From Pseudomonas sp. G2-4 (lineage in GTDB: Bacteria > Pseudomonadota > Gammaproteobacteria > Pseudomonadales > Pseudomonadaceae), in the NCBI RefSeq assembly GCF_030064125.1, contig NZ_CP125957.1, positions 1,302,001-1,366,000 on the forward strand: a stretch of DNA of 64,000 bases. Reading direction: 5' to 3'. Position numbers and translations under genes: made by a program. The notes beneath the pieces are model-generated. The model did no database searches and was not told the origin of the DNA. It worked only from the letters and a program-made list of their open reading frames with translations. The first letter of the stretch is position 1. Each line of letters starts with the position of its first letter. This document shows positions 42,760 through 52,948 of the stretch, one piece after another.

Positions 42760-45245
42760 CAGGCATCACCGCGATCGGCGGTTTTTTCCAGCTCGCCGAC
42801 CATCCGTCGGATCCGGTCGGCAAGTTTTTCTGAACTCATGCTTTCCCTGAACCGCTCAACCAGCAGCGGGAATCCAAGCGGGGTGGGGCGTTTGATGGCG
42901 TGCAGGTCCAGTTTCAAGGTGTCGAGGCGTTCCAAGGTCTGCTCCAATCGACGAATATCCAATTCTTCACGCAAGACTTCCTCCCCAGCCTGGGCCAGCA
43001 GCAGGTTGTCGGCGTCGTACTGCTTAAACACCTCAAAGAACAGGCCGCTGGACGCCTGGACTTGCCGGGTGCTCTTCGGGGCGCCGGGGTAGCCAGCGAA
43101 TACCAGCCCGGCGATCCGGGCGATTTCGCGGAAGCGCCTGAGGGCCAGCTCCCCGGCATTCAAGCTTGCGAGCACATCGTGCAGCAGGTTGTCGGTCCTC
43201 AGCAGCGTCGGGTTCAGGTGCTGCGACCAATCCACCGGCGTGGCGCTGAGCAATTCCAGGCCGTAGTCGTTGACGGCGATGGAAAAGGTCAGCGGTTGTT
43301 GCTGACTGACGCGCCAGGCCAACAGGCTGGCCAGCCCCAGATGAACCTGGCGCCCCGCAAACGGATACAAAAACAGATGCCAGCCTTCGCGGGATTTCAG
43401 CGCTTCGGCCAACAACGTGGTTTGCGTGGGCAAGCCGGACCAGCGTTGTTGAGTCAATAACAATGGCTGCACGGCTTGCATTTCCGGCCCTTCGAAGCGG
43501 CCCACGGCCGCCTCGCTCAGGCGCGTTACCACTGCCGCCGCCAGTTCATTGGAAAGCGGCATCCTTCCGCCGTTCCAGCGCGGCACGGCGGCTTTCTTGG
43601 CCTGGCTGCGACGTACGTAAGCTGTCATGTCTTCAACCCGGACCAACTCCAGTAACCGGCCGGCGAACAGGAAGCCGTCGCCGGGTCGCAAGCGGGCGAT
43701 GAAGCCTTCTTCCACGCTACCCAGGGTCTTGCCGCCACCGCCCTTGCTCCAGAACTTCAATTGCAGGCTGGCGTCGCTGACGATGGTGCCGATGCTCATG
43801 CGGTGGCGCCGGGCCAGGCGCGCGTCGGGGACGCGCCAGATCCCGTGTTCGTCCGGTTCGACCCGTCGGTAATCGGGATAGGCGGTCAAGGACAGGCCGC
43901 CGTGGCGCACGAACGCCAGGGCCCAGGCCCATTCGGCTTCGTTCAGGTCGCGATAAGCCCAGGCGCCGCGCACTTCCTCGAACAATTCCTCGGGAACGAA
44001 GCCGCCACCCAGGGCCATGCTGACCAGATGCTGCACCAGTACATCCAGGGGCTTGTGGGGCGATTCGCGGGGTTCGATGCGCCGTTGGGCCACGGCGTCC
44101 TGTGCCGCGGCGGCCTCGATCAGCTCCAGGCTATGGGTCGGCACCAGGGTGACCCGCGAGGTTCGCCCTGGCGCATGACCGGAGCGCCCGGCACGCTGCA
44201 TCAGCCGCGCCACGCCTTTGGCCGAGCCAATCTGCAGCACCCGCTCCACCGGTAGAAAGTCCACCCCCAAGTCCAGGCTGGACGTGCAGACCACGGCTTT
44301 GAGCTGACCGTCCTTGAGCGCACGTTCCACCCAATCGCGGGTGTCCCGGGACAATGAGCTGTGATGCAGCGCGATCAGCCCGGCCCAGTCCGGCCTCGCC
44401 TCGAGAATGGCCTGGTACCAGATCTCTGCTTGCGCTCGGGTGTTGGTGAACACCAGGCAACTGCTGCTGGCGTCGATTTGTGCAACGACCTGAGGCAGCA
44501 TCTTCAGGCCGATGTGCCCGGCCCACGGAAAACGTTCGGAGGCCCCGGGCAGCAGCGTGTCGACCAGCAGCGCCTTGCCATTGGCCCCTTGCACGCTGAT
44601 CCCGTTGCCTTGTGGGATCAATACCTGCTCGGCGTGGGCCTGGTTGCCCAGCGTGGCGGATACGCCCCAGACGACGAGTTCGGGATGCCAGCGCCGCAAA
44701 CGGGCCAAGGCCAATTGCAACTGCACGCCGCGTTTGTTGCCGAGCAACTCGTGCCATTCGTCCACCACGACCATGCGCAAGGTCGAGACGGCTGTTTGCG
44801 CATCGGCACGGGCGAGCATCAGGGTGAGGCTTTCGGGGGTGGTGATCAGTGCGGTGGGCAGTCGCCGGCCCTGGCGGGCACGTTCGCTGGCGCTGGTATC
44901 GCCGGTGCGCAGGCCGACGCTCCAGGGCAGGTCCAGGTCCGCCAGCGGGGCTTCGAGGGCTTTGCCAGTGTCGGCGGCCAGTGCTCGCATCGGCGTGATC
45001 CACAGGACAGTCAGTGGTTCGGCCGCTGGTTTGCGTTTGCGCGGTTTGTCCGTAGGAGGGGCGGGGCGGGCGAAACGATTGAGGGCGGCGAACCATACGG
45101 CGTAGGTCTTGCCTGCGCCGGTGCTGGCATGCAACAGCCCGGACTCCCCCCGCTTGACCGCGGTCCATACCTGCTTCTGAAAAGCGAACGGCTTCCAGCC
45201 GCGGACGCTGAACCACTGGTTTGCGAAGTTGTTGGATGTCGCCAT
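42759..45245 (-). CDS. Ligase-associated DEXH-box helicase (Lhr-Core type)
   Basis: An 828-residue superfamily 2 helicase of the Lhr-Core type, a 3'-5' ssDNA translocase. Walker A 'ASTGAGKT' (~40-47), the DEWH box '[15 protein letters not shown]' (~161-175), '[22 protein letters not shown]' (motif V region) and '[14 protein letters not shown]' (motif VI) are visible, followed by the Lhr winged-helix and beta-barrel domains. It is the third member of the ligase-associated repair set. The upstream gap of 217 bases contains a REPIN, beyond which lies the inserted ABC transporter operon. Confidence 0.92.
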   Translation of the reverse strand: MATSNNFANQWFSVRGWKPFAFQKQVWTAVKRGESGLLHASTGAGKTYAVWFAALNRFARPAPPTDKPRKRKPAAEPLTVLWITPMRALAADTGKALEAPLADLDLPWSVGLRTGDTSASERARQGRRLPTALITTPESLTLMLARADAQTAVSTLRMVVVDEWHELLGNKRGVQLQLALARLRRWHPELVVWGVSATLGNQAHAEQVLIPQGNGISVQGANGKALLVDTLLPGASERFPWAGHIGLKMLPQVVAQIDASSSCLVFTNTRAQAEIWYQAILEARPDWAGLIALHHSSLSRDTRDWVERALKDGQLKAVVCTSSLDLGVDFLPVERVLQIGSAKGVARLMQRAGRSGHAPGRTSRVTLVPTHSLELIEAAAAQDAVAQRRIEPRESPHKPLDVLVQHLVSMALGGGFVPEELFEEVRGAWAYRDLNEAEWAWALAFVRHGGLSLTAYPDYRRVEPDEHGIWRVPDARLARRHRMSIGTIVSDASLQLKFWSKGGGGKTLGSVEEGFIARLRPGDGFLFAGRLLELVRVEDMTAYVRRSQAKKAAVPRWNGGRMPLSNELAAAVVTRLSEAAVGRFEGPEMQAVQPLLLTQQRWSGLPTQTTLLAEALKSREGWHLFLYPFAGRQVHLGLASLLAWRVSQQQPLTFSIAVNDYGLELLSATPVDWSQHLNPTLLRTDNLLHDVLASLNAGELALRRFREIARIAGLVFAGYPGAPKSTRQVQASSGLFFEVFKQYDADNLLLAQAGEEVLREELDIRRLEQTLERLDTLKLDLHAIKRPTPLGFPLLVERFRESMSSEKLADRIRRMVGELEKTADRGDA

Positions 45246-45334
45246 GCCGGCCGCGTGCGTCCTGGAAGTTCTTCTTCAGTGACCACGGTGGGATGTGAAA
45301 GGTTTTATGCAGGTTATCGTGGCGAGCGTAGTTT

Positions 45335-45443
45335 TGTGGCGAGGGAGCTTGCTCCCGCTGGGGCGCGAAGCGGCCCCTCGCGGTGTGTCAGGCAGAACCT
45401 GGGGGCCGCTTCGCAGCCCAGCGGGAGCAAGCTCCCTCGCCAC
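45335..45443. repeat. REPIN, class B, between ABC operon and Lhr helicase gene
   Basis: Inverted class B REPs have outer GTGGCGAGG ends and an inner sequence GGGCGCGAAGCGGCC ... GGGCCGCTTCGCAGCCC. It is almost identical, in the same orientation, to the REPIN at 49871-49981 on the other side of the ABC operon. Confidence 0.93.
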
Positions 45444-45462
45444 GGGGGGGCTTGCGATGGAT

Positions 45463-46227
45463 CTATTTCAAGTTGCCACTGAGAAACTGCTTGAGCCGCT
45501 CGCTCGTGGGGTTGCCCAGCACGTCTTCCGGCGCACCTTCTTCTTCCACCAGGCCCTGGTGCAGGAACAGCACCTGGTTCGAGACTTTGCGGGCGAAGCT
45601 CATTTCATGGGTCACCATGATCATGGTCCGGCCTTCTTCGGCCAGGCCCTGGATCACTTTCAAGACTTCACCCACCAGTTCCGGGTCCAGGGCCGAGGTG
45701 GGTTCGTCGAACAGCATCACCTCCGGCTCCATGGCCAGCGCGCGGGCAATGGCCACGCGCTGTTGCTGGCCGCCGGACAGGAACGCCGGGTATTGCTCGG
45801 CCACCCGTGTCGCCAGTCCGACCTTGTCGAGGTAGCGGCGGGCACGGTCGTCGGCTTCCTGTTTGCTGATACCCAACACCCGGCGTGGCGCCATGGTGAT
45901 GTTTTCCAGCACGGTCATGTGACTCCACAGATTGAAGTGTTGGAACACCATGGCCAAGCGTGTGCGGATGCGTTGCAGCTCATCGGCGTCGGCCACGCGC
46001 ATGCCGTGGCGGTCCTTGATCATCTGGATCGCCTGGCCATCCAGGCTCATGGCACCGTCGTTGGGTTGCTCCAGGAAATTGATACAGCGCAAGAAGGTAC
46101 TTTTGCCCGAGCCGCTGGCGCCAATCAGGCTGATGACGTCGCCAGTCCTGGCCTTGAGCGAGACGCCTTTGAGTACCTGATGTTCGCCGTAGCTTTTATG
46201 CAGGCCTTCGATGGTCAGTTTGTACAT
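45463..46227 (-). CDS. Polar amino-acid ABC transporter ATPase (HisP/AotP-like)
   Basis: A 254-residue ABC ATPase with Walker A GASGSGKS, signature [15 protein letters not shown] and Walker [16 protein letters not shown]. It energises import of basic or related amino acids together with the two permeases and the binding protein of this operon. The start at 46227 (MYKLTIEGL) gives the standard N-terminus; the open frame extends upstream into the preceding gene without meaning. It is the last gene of the operon. Confidence 0.92.
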   Translation of the reverse strand: MYKLTIEGLHKSYGEHQVLKGVSLKARTGDVISLIGASGSGKSTFLRCINFLEQPNDGAMSLDGQAIQMIKDRHGMRVADADELQRIRTRLAMVFQHFNLWSHMTVLENITMAPRRVLGISKQEADDRARRYLDKVGLATRVAEQYPAFLSGGQQQRVAIARALAMEPEVMLFDEPTSALDPELVGEVLKVIQGLAEEGRTMIMVTHEMSFARKVSNQVLFLHQGLVEEEGAPEDVLGNPTSERLKQFLSGNLK

Positions 46228-46240
46228 GGAACAGGCATCC

Positions 46241-47359
46241 TCAAGGCGAAAGTAGGTAGCCGCTGCGGTAGGCTTCGGTGCCGGCGACATGGGCGATGAC
46301 CATGCCGGCAGTGGCCATGCGGCGCAGCGAGCGGGCGTACAGCAGCCCGCCATTACGGCAATGAACGGGGGTAACGGTGTCGTTGACCGGGTCGATGATT
46401 TCCGCCACCAGTTGTCCGGCTTCCAGGTATTCACCGGGCAGGGCGCTGTAGACCAGCAGCCCACCCACGGGCGTTGCCACCGGCTCGACACCGGCCAACG
46501 GCGTGGCCGGGTAGGGCAACTCGGGCATAGGCATCGGTTCGCCGTCGATGGCGCCGAAGCGGATCAGGTATTCGATCAGGGCCTGGCAGTCGAGGCTCGC
46601 CAGGCCATGGTTGACGTCGCCCTGGCCGCGCAATTCCACGGTGACCGAAAAGCTGCCCAAGGGAATCTCGAACCGCTCGCCGAAGCGCTCCTTGAGCTGC
46701 CACCAGAGCAGCGTGAAGCATTCGTCGAATGACTGGCCACCCGAATCGGTGGCGAGCAAGCTGGCCTCGGCACCGATGTAGCGCGCCAATGGCTCGACCT
46801 GCGGCCAGGCTTGCGGCGTGGTGTACAGGTGGGCCACGGCTTCGAAGTCGCAATGCAGGTCCAGCACCATGTCGGCGTCACAGGCCAGCCGTTGCAGGAC
46901 CAGGCGCTGGGATTGCAGTTGCGTGCTGGCGGTCTGCCGGGTGAGGGCGTCGCGCAGGCTGGTGCGGATCAGCATCAGGTTGTGCTGCGGATCATCGGTG
47001 AGCAGCGCTTCGATTTCGTTGCCGATTTCTTCGCTCAGGTCGACGAACCGGCGGTTGAAATTCTGCCCACTCTCCAGTTCGTAGCGCCCCAGGGGCACAT
47101 CCATCAGCACTTGTTCAAGGCCGATGGGGTTGGCAACGGGCACCAGCACGATCTCGTGCCGCAGGTGGCCAGACGCTTCAAGCTCGGCCAGGCGCTGCTT
47201 GAGATGCCAGGCCACCAGCATGCCGGGTAGCTCATCGGCGTGCAGGGACGACTGGATGTAGATTTTGCCGACGGCTTTTTCCGGGCCGAAGTGGAAGCTG
47301 TGGATCTTGCGAGCGGTCCCCGGCAGCGGGGCCAGCAGGTCATGGATCTGGTGGCGCAT
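46241..47359 (-). CDS. Succinylglutamate desuccinylase/aspartoacylase-family (M14) protein in the ABC operon
   Basis: A 372-residue zinc carboxypeptidase-fold protein of the AstE/AspA family. Zinc-ligand motif '[17 protein letters not shown]' (H and E, ~35-51), the conserved '[12 protein letters not shown]' and 'DLHCD' (~164-168) are present. AotO, encoded in the P. aeruginosa arginine/ornithine transporter operon, is the best-known relative in this gene context; its role is not settled. It may deacylate or trim an acylated amino acid substrate after import. Confidence 0.85.
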   Translation of the reverse strand: MRHQIHDLLAPLPGTARKIHSFHFGPEKAVGKIYIQSSLHADELPGMLVAWHLKQRLAELEASGHLRHEIVLVPVANPIGLEQVLMDVPLGRYELESGQNFNRRFVDLSEEIGNEIEALLTDDPQHNLMLIRTSLRDALTRQTASTQLQSQRLVLQRLACDADMVLDLHCDFEAVAHLYTTPQAWPQVEPLARYIGAEASLLATDSGGQSFDECFTLLWWQLKERFGERFEIPLGSFSVTVELRGQGDVNHGLASLDCQALIEYLIRFGAIDGEPMPMPELPYPATPLAGVEPVATPVGGLLVYSALPGEYLEAGQLVAEIIDPVNDTVTPVHCRNGGLLYARSLRRMATAGMVIAHVAGTEAYRSGYLLSP

Positions 47360-47386
47360 TTGCGTGTGTGTCCTGGAACAAAAGCC

Positions 47387-48097
47387 CTAGTGAGTCGGCC
47401 CGAGGAAGGCCAGCCAGCGGCGTTCGGCGAGGCGGAAGAGGCCCACCAGTGCAAAGGTGACGGTCAGGTAGATCAGCGCGGCGATCCCGAACGACTGAAA
47501 GGTCAGGAATGTGGCCGAGTTGGCATCCCGGGCGACTTTTAGCACGTCAGGAACGGTAGCGGTGAACGCTACGGTCGTTGAGTGCAGCATCAGAATCACT
47601 TCGTTGCTGTAATACGGCAGCGAGCGCCTGAGCGCCGACGGCATGATCACGTAGGCGTAGAGCTTCCAACCGGTCAGGCCATAGGCCTTGGCCGCTTCGA
47701 CTTCGCCATGGTTCATGCTGCGAATCGCCCCGGCGAAGATTTCCGTGGTGTAGGCGCAGGTGTTCAAGGCAAAGGCCAGGATCGTGCAGTTCATCGCATC
47801 GCGAAAGAAACTGTCGAGCATCGGCTGGGCACGTACCGCCGCGATGCTGTAGATACCGGTGTAGCAGATCAGCAACTGGATATACAGCGGCGTGCCGCGG
47901 AACAGATAAGTGTAGAACTGCACCGGCCAGCGTACGTAGAACGTGGGCGAAACCCGGGCGATGGACAGCGGGATCGACACCACAAAGCCGATCAGCAGTG
48001 AGGCGCTGAGCAACCACAGAGTCATCGCCAGGCCAGTGATGTTAACGCCGTCGCTGTAAAGGAACGGCCGCCAATACTCTTGCAGAAGTTCGATCAT
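47387..48097 (-). CDS. Polar amino-acid ABC transporter permease (HisM/AotM-like)
   Basis: A 236-residue inner-membrane permease of the His/Glu/Gln/Arg 3-TM family with about five membrane segments. The cytoplasmic coupling loop reads 'GEVEAAKAYGLTGWKLYAYVIMPSALRR' (~131-158), the family EAA motif. It overlaps the preceding permease gene by four bases. It pairs with the HisQ-like permease. Confidence 0.92.
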   Translation of the reverse strand: MIELLQEYWRPFLYSDGVNITGLAMTLWLLSASLLIGFVVSIPLSIARVSPTFYVRWPVQFYTYLFRGTPLYIQLLICYTGIYSIAAVRAQPMLDSFFRDAMNCTILAFALNTCAYTTEIFAGAIRSMNHGEVEAAKAYGLTGWKLYAYVIMPSALRRSLPYYSNEVILMLHSTTVAFTATVPDVLKVARDANSATFLTFQSFGIAALIYLTVTFALVGLFRLAERRWLAFLGPTH

Positions 48098-48822
48098 CGC
48101 ACGGCCTCCCGGGCTCCGGCGGCGTAGCGACGTTCAAGCCAGCGCAAGATGAAATTGGACGCGCTGGTGATCAGCAGATAAATCAGCGCCGCCAGCACCA
48201 GGAAGTAAAACAGCTGGTAGGTGCTCTTGCCCGCGTCCTGGGCGGCCTTGACCAGGTCGGCCAGACCGATGATCGACACCAGCGCGGTGGCCTTGAGCAT
48301 CACCATCCAGTTGTTGCCGATACCCGGCAGGGCAAAGCGCATCATTTGTGGGAACACCACGAGGCGAAAGCGCTGGCCACGCTTGAGGCCATACGCCGTG
48401 GCGGCTTCGACCTGGCCCCGGGGGACCGCAAGGATCGCGCCGCGAAAGGTTTCGGTGAAGTACGCGCCATAGATGAAGCCCAGGGTGATCACCCCGGCGC
48501 CGAACGGGTTGATCTCGATGTATTCCCATTCCATGAAGTCGGTAAAAGAAGTCAGCCAGGTTTGCAGGCTGTAGAAAATCAGCAGCATCAGCACCAGGTC
48601 CGGCACGCCGCGAATCAGCGTTGTGTAGAGCTGGGCGGGGATTCGCAGCAGTTTGACGCTGGACAGCTTGGCACTGGCGCCTAGCAGGCCGAGCAAGACA
48701 CTCAGCAACAACGACAGGGCCGCCAGTTTTATGGTCATCCAGGTGCCTTGCATCAGCAGCGGGCCGAAGCCCTGCAGGCTGAAGGCGGAGAGCCCCAGAT
48801 TTTGTAGGAGTTGTTCGAACAT
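48094..48822 (-). CDS. Polar amino-acid ABC transporter permease (HisQ/AotQ-like)
   Basis: A 242-residue permease of the same family, with the EAA loop 'GQVEAATAYGLKRGQRFRLVVFPQMMR'. The start at 48822 (MFEQLLQN) is chosen over an extension to 48855 that runs through the intercistronic hairpin. Its end overlaps the HisM-like gene by four bases, showing translational coupling. Confidence 0.92.
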   Translation of the reverse strand: MFEQLLQNLGLSAFSLQGFGPLLMQGTWMTIKLAALSLLLSVLLGLLGASAKLSSVKLLRIPAQLYTTLIRGVPDLVLMLLIFYSLQTWLTSFTDFMEWEYIEINPFGAGVITLGFIYGAYFTETFRGAILAVPRGQVEAATAYGLKRGQRFRLVVFPQMMRFALPGIGNNWMVMLKATALVSIIGLADLVKAAQDAGKSTYQLFYFLVLAALIYLLITSASNFILRWLERRYAAGAREAVR

Positions 48823-48841
48823 GAAAGAGGCCTTTGGCAGG

Positions 48842-48874
48842 AAAAAAGCGCCCATCCGAGGCCGGATGGGCGCA
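48842..48874 (-). terminator. Intercistronic hairpin (partial terminator) after the binding-protein gene
   Basis: On the minus strand GCGCCCATCC ... GGATGGGCGC is followed by six T residues, between the binding-protein stop and the first permease. Such attenuating hairpins keep binding-protein expression above that of the membrane components. Confidence 0.82.
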
Positions 48875-48879
48875 GCGCA

Positions 48880-49662
48880 TTATTTGCCGCTGTACAGATT
48901 CAGATCGCCAAAGTGTTTTTTCTGGATTTCGGCGTACTTGCCGTCATCGTGTAACGCTTTGATACCTTTATCCAAAAGTGCCTTCAGCTCTTTGTTACCT
49001 TTGCTGATACCGATGGCAGTCTTGGAAGGCAGCAGTTCGCTGTCCACGGGCTTGCTGACTTCATAGCCTTCGCCTTTCGGCGATTTCAGGAAGCCCAACT
49101 CGGCCTGTAGCATGTCCTGGATCGCTGCGTCGAGGCGCCCGGAGGTCAGGTCGGCATAGACCTGGTCCTGGTTCTGATAGGCCTGGGTCTTGACGCCAGC
49201 CTTGTCCAGCACGGCTTTGGCATAGGCTTCCTGGATGGTGCCTTGCTCGTAGCCGACGGTTTTGCCTTTGAGCGAAGCGGGATCTTCGTTCAGGCCCGAT
49301 CCTTTCTTGAACACATACGCGGTCGGACCGGAGAACAACTCGCTGGAGAAGTCGATGACTTTCTCGCGGGCCGGGGTCACGGTCATGGAGGAGATCACAC
49401 CGTCGAACTTCTTGGCCTTCAGGCCCGGGATCATGCCGTCGAAATCGCTTTCGACCCATTTGCATTTGACCTTCAGTTCCTCGCAGATCGCATTGCCCAG
49501 GTCGATGTCGAAACCGACCAGGCTGCCGTCGGCGGCCTTGGATTCAAACGGAGCGTAGGAGGGGTCGACACCAAAACGCAATTCCTTGTATTCCTTGGCC
49601 GTGGCGACGCCGGCGGCCATGCACAACGCCAGTGCAGAAAGGGTCAGCAGTGCTTTTTTCAT
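48880..49662 (-). CDS. Periplasmic polar amino-acid binding protein (HisJ/ArgT-like)
   Basis: A 260-residue type II periplasmic binding protein with a signal peptide (cleavage near residue 22, after VATA). Family motifs: 'LRFGVDPSYAPFESKAADGSLVGFDIDLGNAICEELKVKCKWV' (split here, ~28-70) including the Cys pair that forms the LAO/HisJ disulfide, and 'DGMIPGLKAKKFDGVISSMTVTPAREK'. It is the first gene of the operon. The ligand is probably a basic amino acid, but this cannot be read with certainty. Confidence 0.9.
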   Translation of the reverse strand: MKKALLTLSALALCMAAGVATAKEYKELRFGVDPSYAPFESKAADGSLVGFDIDLGNAICEELKVKCKWVESDFDGMIPGLKAKKFDGVISSMTVTPAREKVIDFSSELFSGPTAYVFKKGSGLNEDPASLKGKTVGYEQGTIQEAYAKAVLDKAGVKTQAYQNQDQVYADLTSGRLDAAIQDMLQAELGFLKSPKGEGYEVSKPVDSELLPSKTAIGISKGNKELKALLDKGIKALHDDGKYAEIQKKHFGDLNLYSGK

Positions 49663-49870
49663 TATTCAATCCCTAAAACCAATATGAGCGCTTGTGGCGC
49701 GTAAGTATTGTTACCGGTGAAGGCGAGAACGGTATGACGGCATAAAGGTAGCAATTTCCGAACCAGAGTGCCGAACAAGTGTTTTAAAAGCTTCGGCCGC
49801 AGGTCGCGGAGCGCTATGGTGCGCGGGTACGAGCGTACCTTAAAAGGTGCACCAGGATGGAGCGTTGCTT

Positions 49871-49981
49871 CTGTGGCGAGGGAGCTTGCTCCCGCTGGGG
49901 CGCGAAGCGGCCCTCTGCGGTGTGTCAGTCAGAATCAGGGGGCCGCTTCGCAGCCCAGCGGGAGCAAGCTCCCTCGCCACA
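49871..49981. repeat. REPIN, class B, between ligase gene and ABC operon
   Basis: This REPIN is nearly identical to 45335-45443. It lies in the 361-base gap 49663-50023, which also holds the promoter region of the ABC operon and a short palindrome GGTACGAGCGTACC near 49827. I see no gene in the gap. Confidence 0.93.
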
Positions 49982-50023
49982 TGCGTTTGTGCAAACTTGA
50001 CGATCCCGGACATGCAGCTGGCG

Positions 50024-51712
50024 TTATTTCAGCAAATCCTGCAGCGTCGTCAACGTGTCGGCTTCATCGACGCTTTTATCCCTGCGCCAGCGCAACATCC
50101 GCGGAAACCGCACGGCGATCCCGCTCTTGTGGCGCTTGGACAACGCGATGCCCTCGAAACCCAGCTCAAACACCAAGGTAGGTGTGACACTGCTCACCGG
50201 GCCGAATTTCTCCACGGTAGTCTTGCGCACGATACTGTCGACCTGGCGCATTTCATCATCGGTCAGGCCGGAATACGCCTTGGCGAAGGGCACCAGGGTG
50301 CGTTCGCGACTGTCCGGCGGGTTATCCCACACGGCGAAGGTGTAGTCGCTGTAGAGGCTGGCGCGCCGGCCGTGGCCGCGTTGGGCGTAGATCAGTACTG
50401 CGTCGACACTGAAGGGGTCGATCTTCCATTTCCACCAGACGCCCATGTCCTTGGTCCGCCCGACGCCGTACAGCGCATCACGGGCCTTGAGCATCATGCC
50501 CTCGACGCCGAGGCTGCGGGAGGCCTCGCGCTGCCGGGCGAGGTCGGACCAATCATCGCCGGTGACAATCGGCGACGGCAACAGCACCGGGCTGCGGCTA
50601 CGAGCAATCAGTGTTTCCAGTTGCTCGCGACGTTCGGTTTGCGGACGACTGCGCCAGTCTTCGCCTTGCCATTCCAGCAGGTCGTAGGCCATCACCACCA
50701 CGGGAGCGTCCTCGAGGATTTTCTTGCCCAGGGTCTTGCGCCCGATGCGTTGCTGCAACAGGGCGAAAGGCTGCACCGACGGTTGCAGCGGGGTATCCGG
50801 ATCGAAGGCGTCCTCAGTGACGGGGCGCGAGGTTTTCCACACCACGATTTCCCCGTCGATCACCGTACCGTCGGGCAGGGTTTGCGCCAGCGAGTGCAGT
50901 TCGGGGAAGCGCTCGGTGACCAGTTCCTCACCCCGCGACCAGACCCACAAATGCCCGTCGCGCTTGACCACTTGGGAACGAATGCCGTCCCACTTCCATT
51001 CCACTTGCCAGTCACTGGCGGGTCCCAGCAAGGCATTGAACTGCTCCATCGGTTGCGATAAGGCATGGGCCAGGAAGAATGGGTAGGGCTGACCGCCGCG
51101 TTGGGCGTGTTCATCGTCGGATTCGGCAGCGATCAGCTTGAGGTAACTGGCCGCTGTCGGCCGATGGGACAGGTCGGTGTAGCCGACCAGGCGCTGGGCC
51201 ACCCGTTTGCTGTCCAGCCCGGCCATGCCGGCCAGGGCCCGTGTCACCAGCAGTTTGGACACGCCGACCCGGAAGCTGCCGGTGATGAGCTTGATGCAGA
51301 GCATCAGGCTTGGCCGGTCGAGTTGCGCCCACAACGCCGGTAGCCGCTGCGCCAACACCTCGGGCGACTCGCCGCGCAAGGGCAGCAGTTTCTCCTCGAT
51401 CCACAGCGCCAGGCCTTCGTCGGAGCTGTGAGGCGATTCCGGCAACACCAACGAGATGGTTTCCGCCAGGTCGCCCACGGCCTGATAACTTTCTTCGAAC
51501 AGCCACAATGACAATCCGGACACCTGCACCGCCAGCTCCCGCAGGACTTTCACCGGTACCAGTTGCCGTGGGCGCCCGCCGGAGAGGAAATACACCGCCC
51601 ACGCCGCGTCCTGGGGCGGAGCCTGGGTGAAGTAGTCTTGCATGGCGGCCAGTTTGGCATTGCTGGACGTGGTGGCGTCCAATCCGGCGTACAGCTCGGC
51701 GAAGGCCTTCAT
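50024..51712 (-). CDS. ATP-dependent DNA ligase of the ligase-associated repair set
   Basis: A 562-residue ATP-dependent DNA ligase. An N-terminal DNA-binding domain (~1-200) precedes the nucleotidyltransferase domain with motif I 'EWKWDGIRSQ' (adenylated Lys near residue 240), motif III-like 'DGEIVVW', and 'EGMMLKARDALYGVGR' with later 'WWKWKIDPF' (motifs IV-V). An OB-fold follows. Bacteria also have the NAD-dependent LigA for replication; this enzyme serves repair with the adjacent exonuclease, whose stop overlaps its start by four bases. Confidence 0.93.
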   Translation of the reverse strand: MKAFAELYAGLDATTSSNAKLAAMQDYFTQAPPQDAAWAVYFLSGGRPRQLVPVKVLRELAVQVSGLSLWLFEESYQAVGDLAETISLVLPESPHSSDEGLALWIEEKLLPLRGESPEVLAQRLPALWAQLDRPSLMLCIKLITGSFRVGVSKLLVTRALAGMAGLDSKRVAQRLVGYTDLSHRPTAASYLKLIAAESDDEHAQRGGQPYPFFLAHALSQPMEQFNALLGPASDWQVEWKWDGIRSQVVKRDGHLWVWSRGEELVTERFPELHSLAQTLPDGTVIDGEIVVWKTSRPVTEDAFDPDTPLQPSVQPFALLQQRIGRKTLGKKILEDAPVVVMAYDLLEWQGEDWRSRPQTERREQLETLIARSRSPVLLPSPIVTGDDWSDLARQREASRSLGVEGMMLKARDALYGVGRTKDMGVWWKWKIDPFSVDAVLIYAQRGHGRRASLYSDYTFAVWDNPPDSRERTLVPFAKAYSGLTDDEMRQVDSIVRKTTVEKFGPVSSVTPTLVFELGFEGIALSKRHKSGIAVRFPRMLRWRRDKSVDEADTLTTLQDLLK

Positions 51713-52740
51713 GACGCGTCCTCGTCGGTGTCTGTGGCCGCAGCGACGTCCTCTTCATCATCGCCGTATTCGGTGGTGAAACCCTGGGCGTCGAGGCCTT
51801 GTTCGCACAAGTGACGCACCAGCACGCCCACCGAACCGTGGGTGACCATGACCCGCTCGGCGCCGGTCTGTTCGATGGCCCAAAGCAGACCGGGCCAGTC
51901 GGCGTGGTCGGACAGCACAAACCCCCGGTCCACGCCGCGCCGTCGACGGGTGCCGCGCAGGCGCATCCAGCCGCTGGCGAAGGCATCGCTGTAGTCGCCG
52001 AACCGGCGCATCCAACTGCTGCCACCGGCAGAGGGTGGGGCGATCACCAGCGCCCGGTTCATGATCGGGTCGTTCTTTTTCACGTCGCCGGCATAGATCG
52101 TCGGTGGCAGATGAACACCAGCCTCGCGGTAGACCCGGTTCAGCGGTTCGACCGCCCCGTGGGCGAGAATGGGGCCAAGGGTTTCGTCGATACCGTGGAG
52201 AATCCGCTGGGCCTTGCCGAAGGAATAACAGAACAGCACGCTGGCACGGCCCGCAGCGATGTTGCCGCTCCACCACTGGTTGATTTCGTCGAAAATCTGC
52301 GCCTGTGGTTGCCACCGATAGATCGGTAGACCGAAGGTGGATTCGGTGATGAACGTATGGCATTTCACTGGCTCGAACGGCGTACAAGTGCCGTCGGGCT
52401 CGACTTTGTAGTCCCCTGACGCCACCCAAACCTCGCCCTGGTATTCCAGGCGCACCTGGGCCGAGCCCAGCACGTGGCCGGCGGGATGAAAACTCAAGGT
52501 CACGCCGTGATGCAGCAGACGTTCGCCATAGGGCAGGGTTTGCAGGTTGATGTCCTGACCCAGCCGCGAACGCAGAATGCCTTCGCCGGGTGCCGCTGCC
52601 AGGTAGTGTTGGTTGCCGCCACGAGCGTGATCGCCATGGGCGTGGGTGATGACCGAGCGTTCCACCGGGCGCCACGGGTCGATGTAGAAATCTCCGGGCG
52701 GGCAATACAGGCCTTCGGGGCGGGCAATGACAAGATCCAT
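51709..52740 (-). CDS. Ligase-associated DNA exonuclease (metallo-beta-lactamase/beta-CASP)
   Basis: A 343-residue metallo-beta-lactamase-fold nuclease. The metal-binding motif 'THAHGDHARGGNQHY' (~33-47) is clear. 'FHPAGHVLGSAQVRLEY' and 'SGDYKVEPDG' match the beta-CASP family of SNM1/CPSF-73 relatives. A late 'LSDHADWPGLL' matches the conserved DxxH region. It is the first gene of the ligase-associated set and overlaps the ligase gene. It starts close to a class A REP pair. Confidence 0.92.
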   Translation of the reverse strand: MDLVIARPEGLYCPPGDFYIDPWRPVERSVITHAHGDHARGGNQHYLAAAPGEGILRSRLGQDINLQTLPYGERLLHHGVTLSFHPAGHVLGSAQVRLEYQGEVWVASGDYKVEPDGTCTPFEPVKCHTFITESTFGLPIYRWQPQAQIFDEINQWWSGNIAAGRASVLFCYSFGKAQRILHGIDETLGPILAHGAVEPLNRVYREAGVHLPPTIYAGDVKKNDPIMNRALVIAPPSAGGSSWMRRFGDYSDAFASGWMRLRGTRRRRGVDRGFVLSDHADWPGLLWAIEQTGAERVMVTHGSVGVLVRHLCEQGLDAQGFTTEYGDDEEDVAAATDTDEDAS

Positions 52741-52821
52741 GCAATCACCGGGGCGATGGGCTTGTCAGGTAGAGGCGAGGGCGAGGGGGGAAGTTCTATC
52801 GGATTTAGTGGGGGGACTGAC

Positions 52822-52916
52822 GCCATCGCGAGCAAGCTCGCTCCCACATTGGCTTTGTGTCGAATCGCAATACGGATTCAACACCGGCCTCTGTGGGAGC
52901 GAGCTTGCTCGCGATC
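52822..52916. repeat. REP pair, class A, heads facing inward
   Basis: Inverted class A REPs (CCATCGCGAGCAAGCTCGCTCC and GTGGGAGCGAGCTTGCTCGC) have their GTGGGAG ends facing each other across ~40 bases, the less common orientation in this window. It lies between the exonuclease start and the quiP-like stop. Confidence 0.9.
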
Positions 52917-52948
52917 GGGTGCGCAGCGCCCGCAAAAAAGGGCTGCAG

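Noticed and set aside
45246..45300. CTG...CAG sequence upstream of the Lhr helicase as a LexA box
   Set aside because: The spacing between CTG and CAG is 12 bases, not 10, and the centre lacks the TATA-like pattern.
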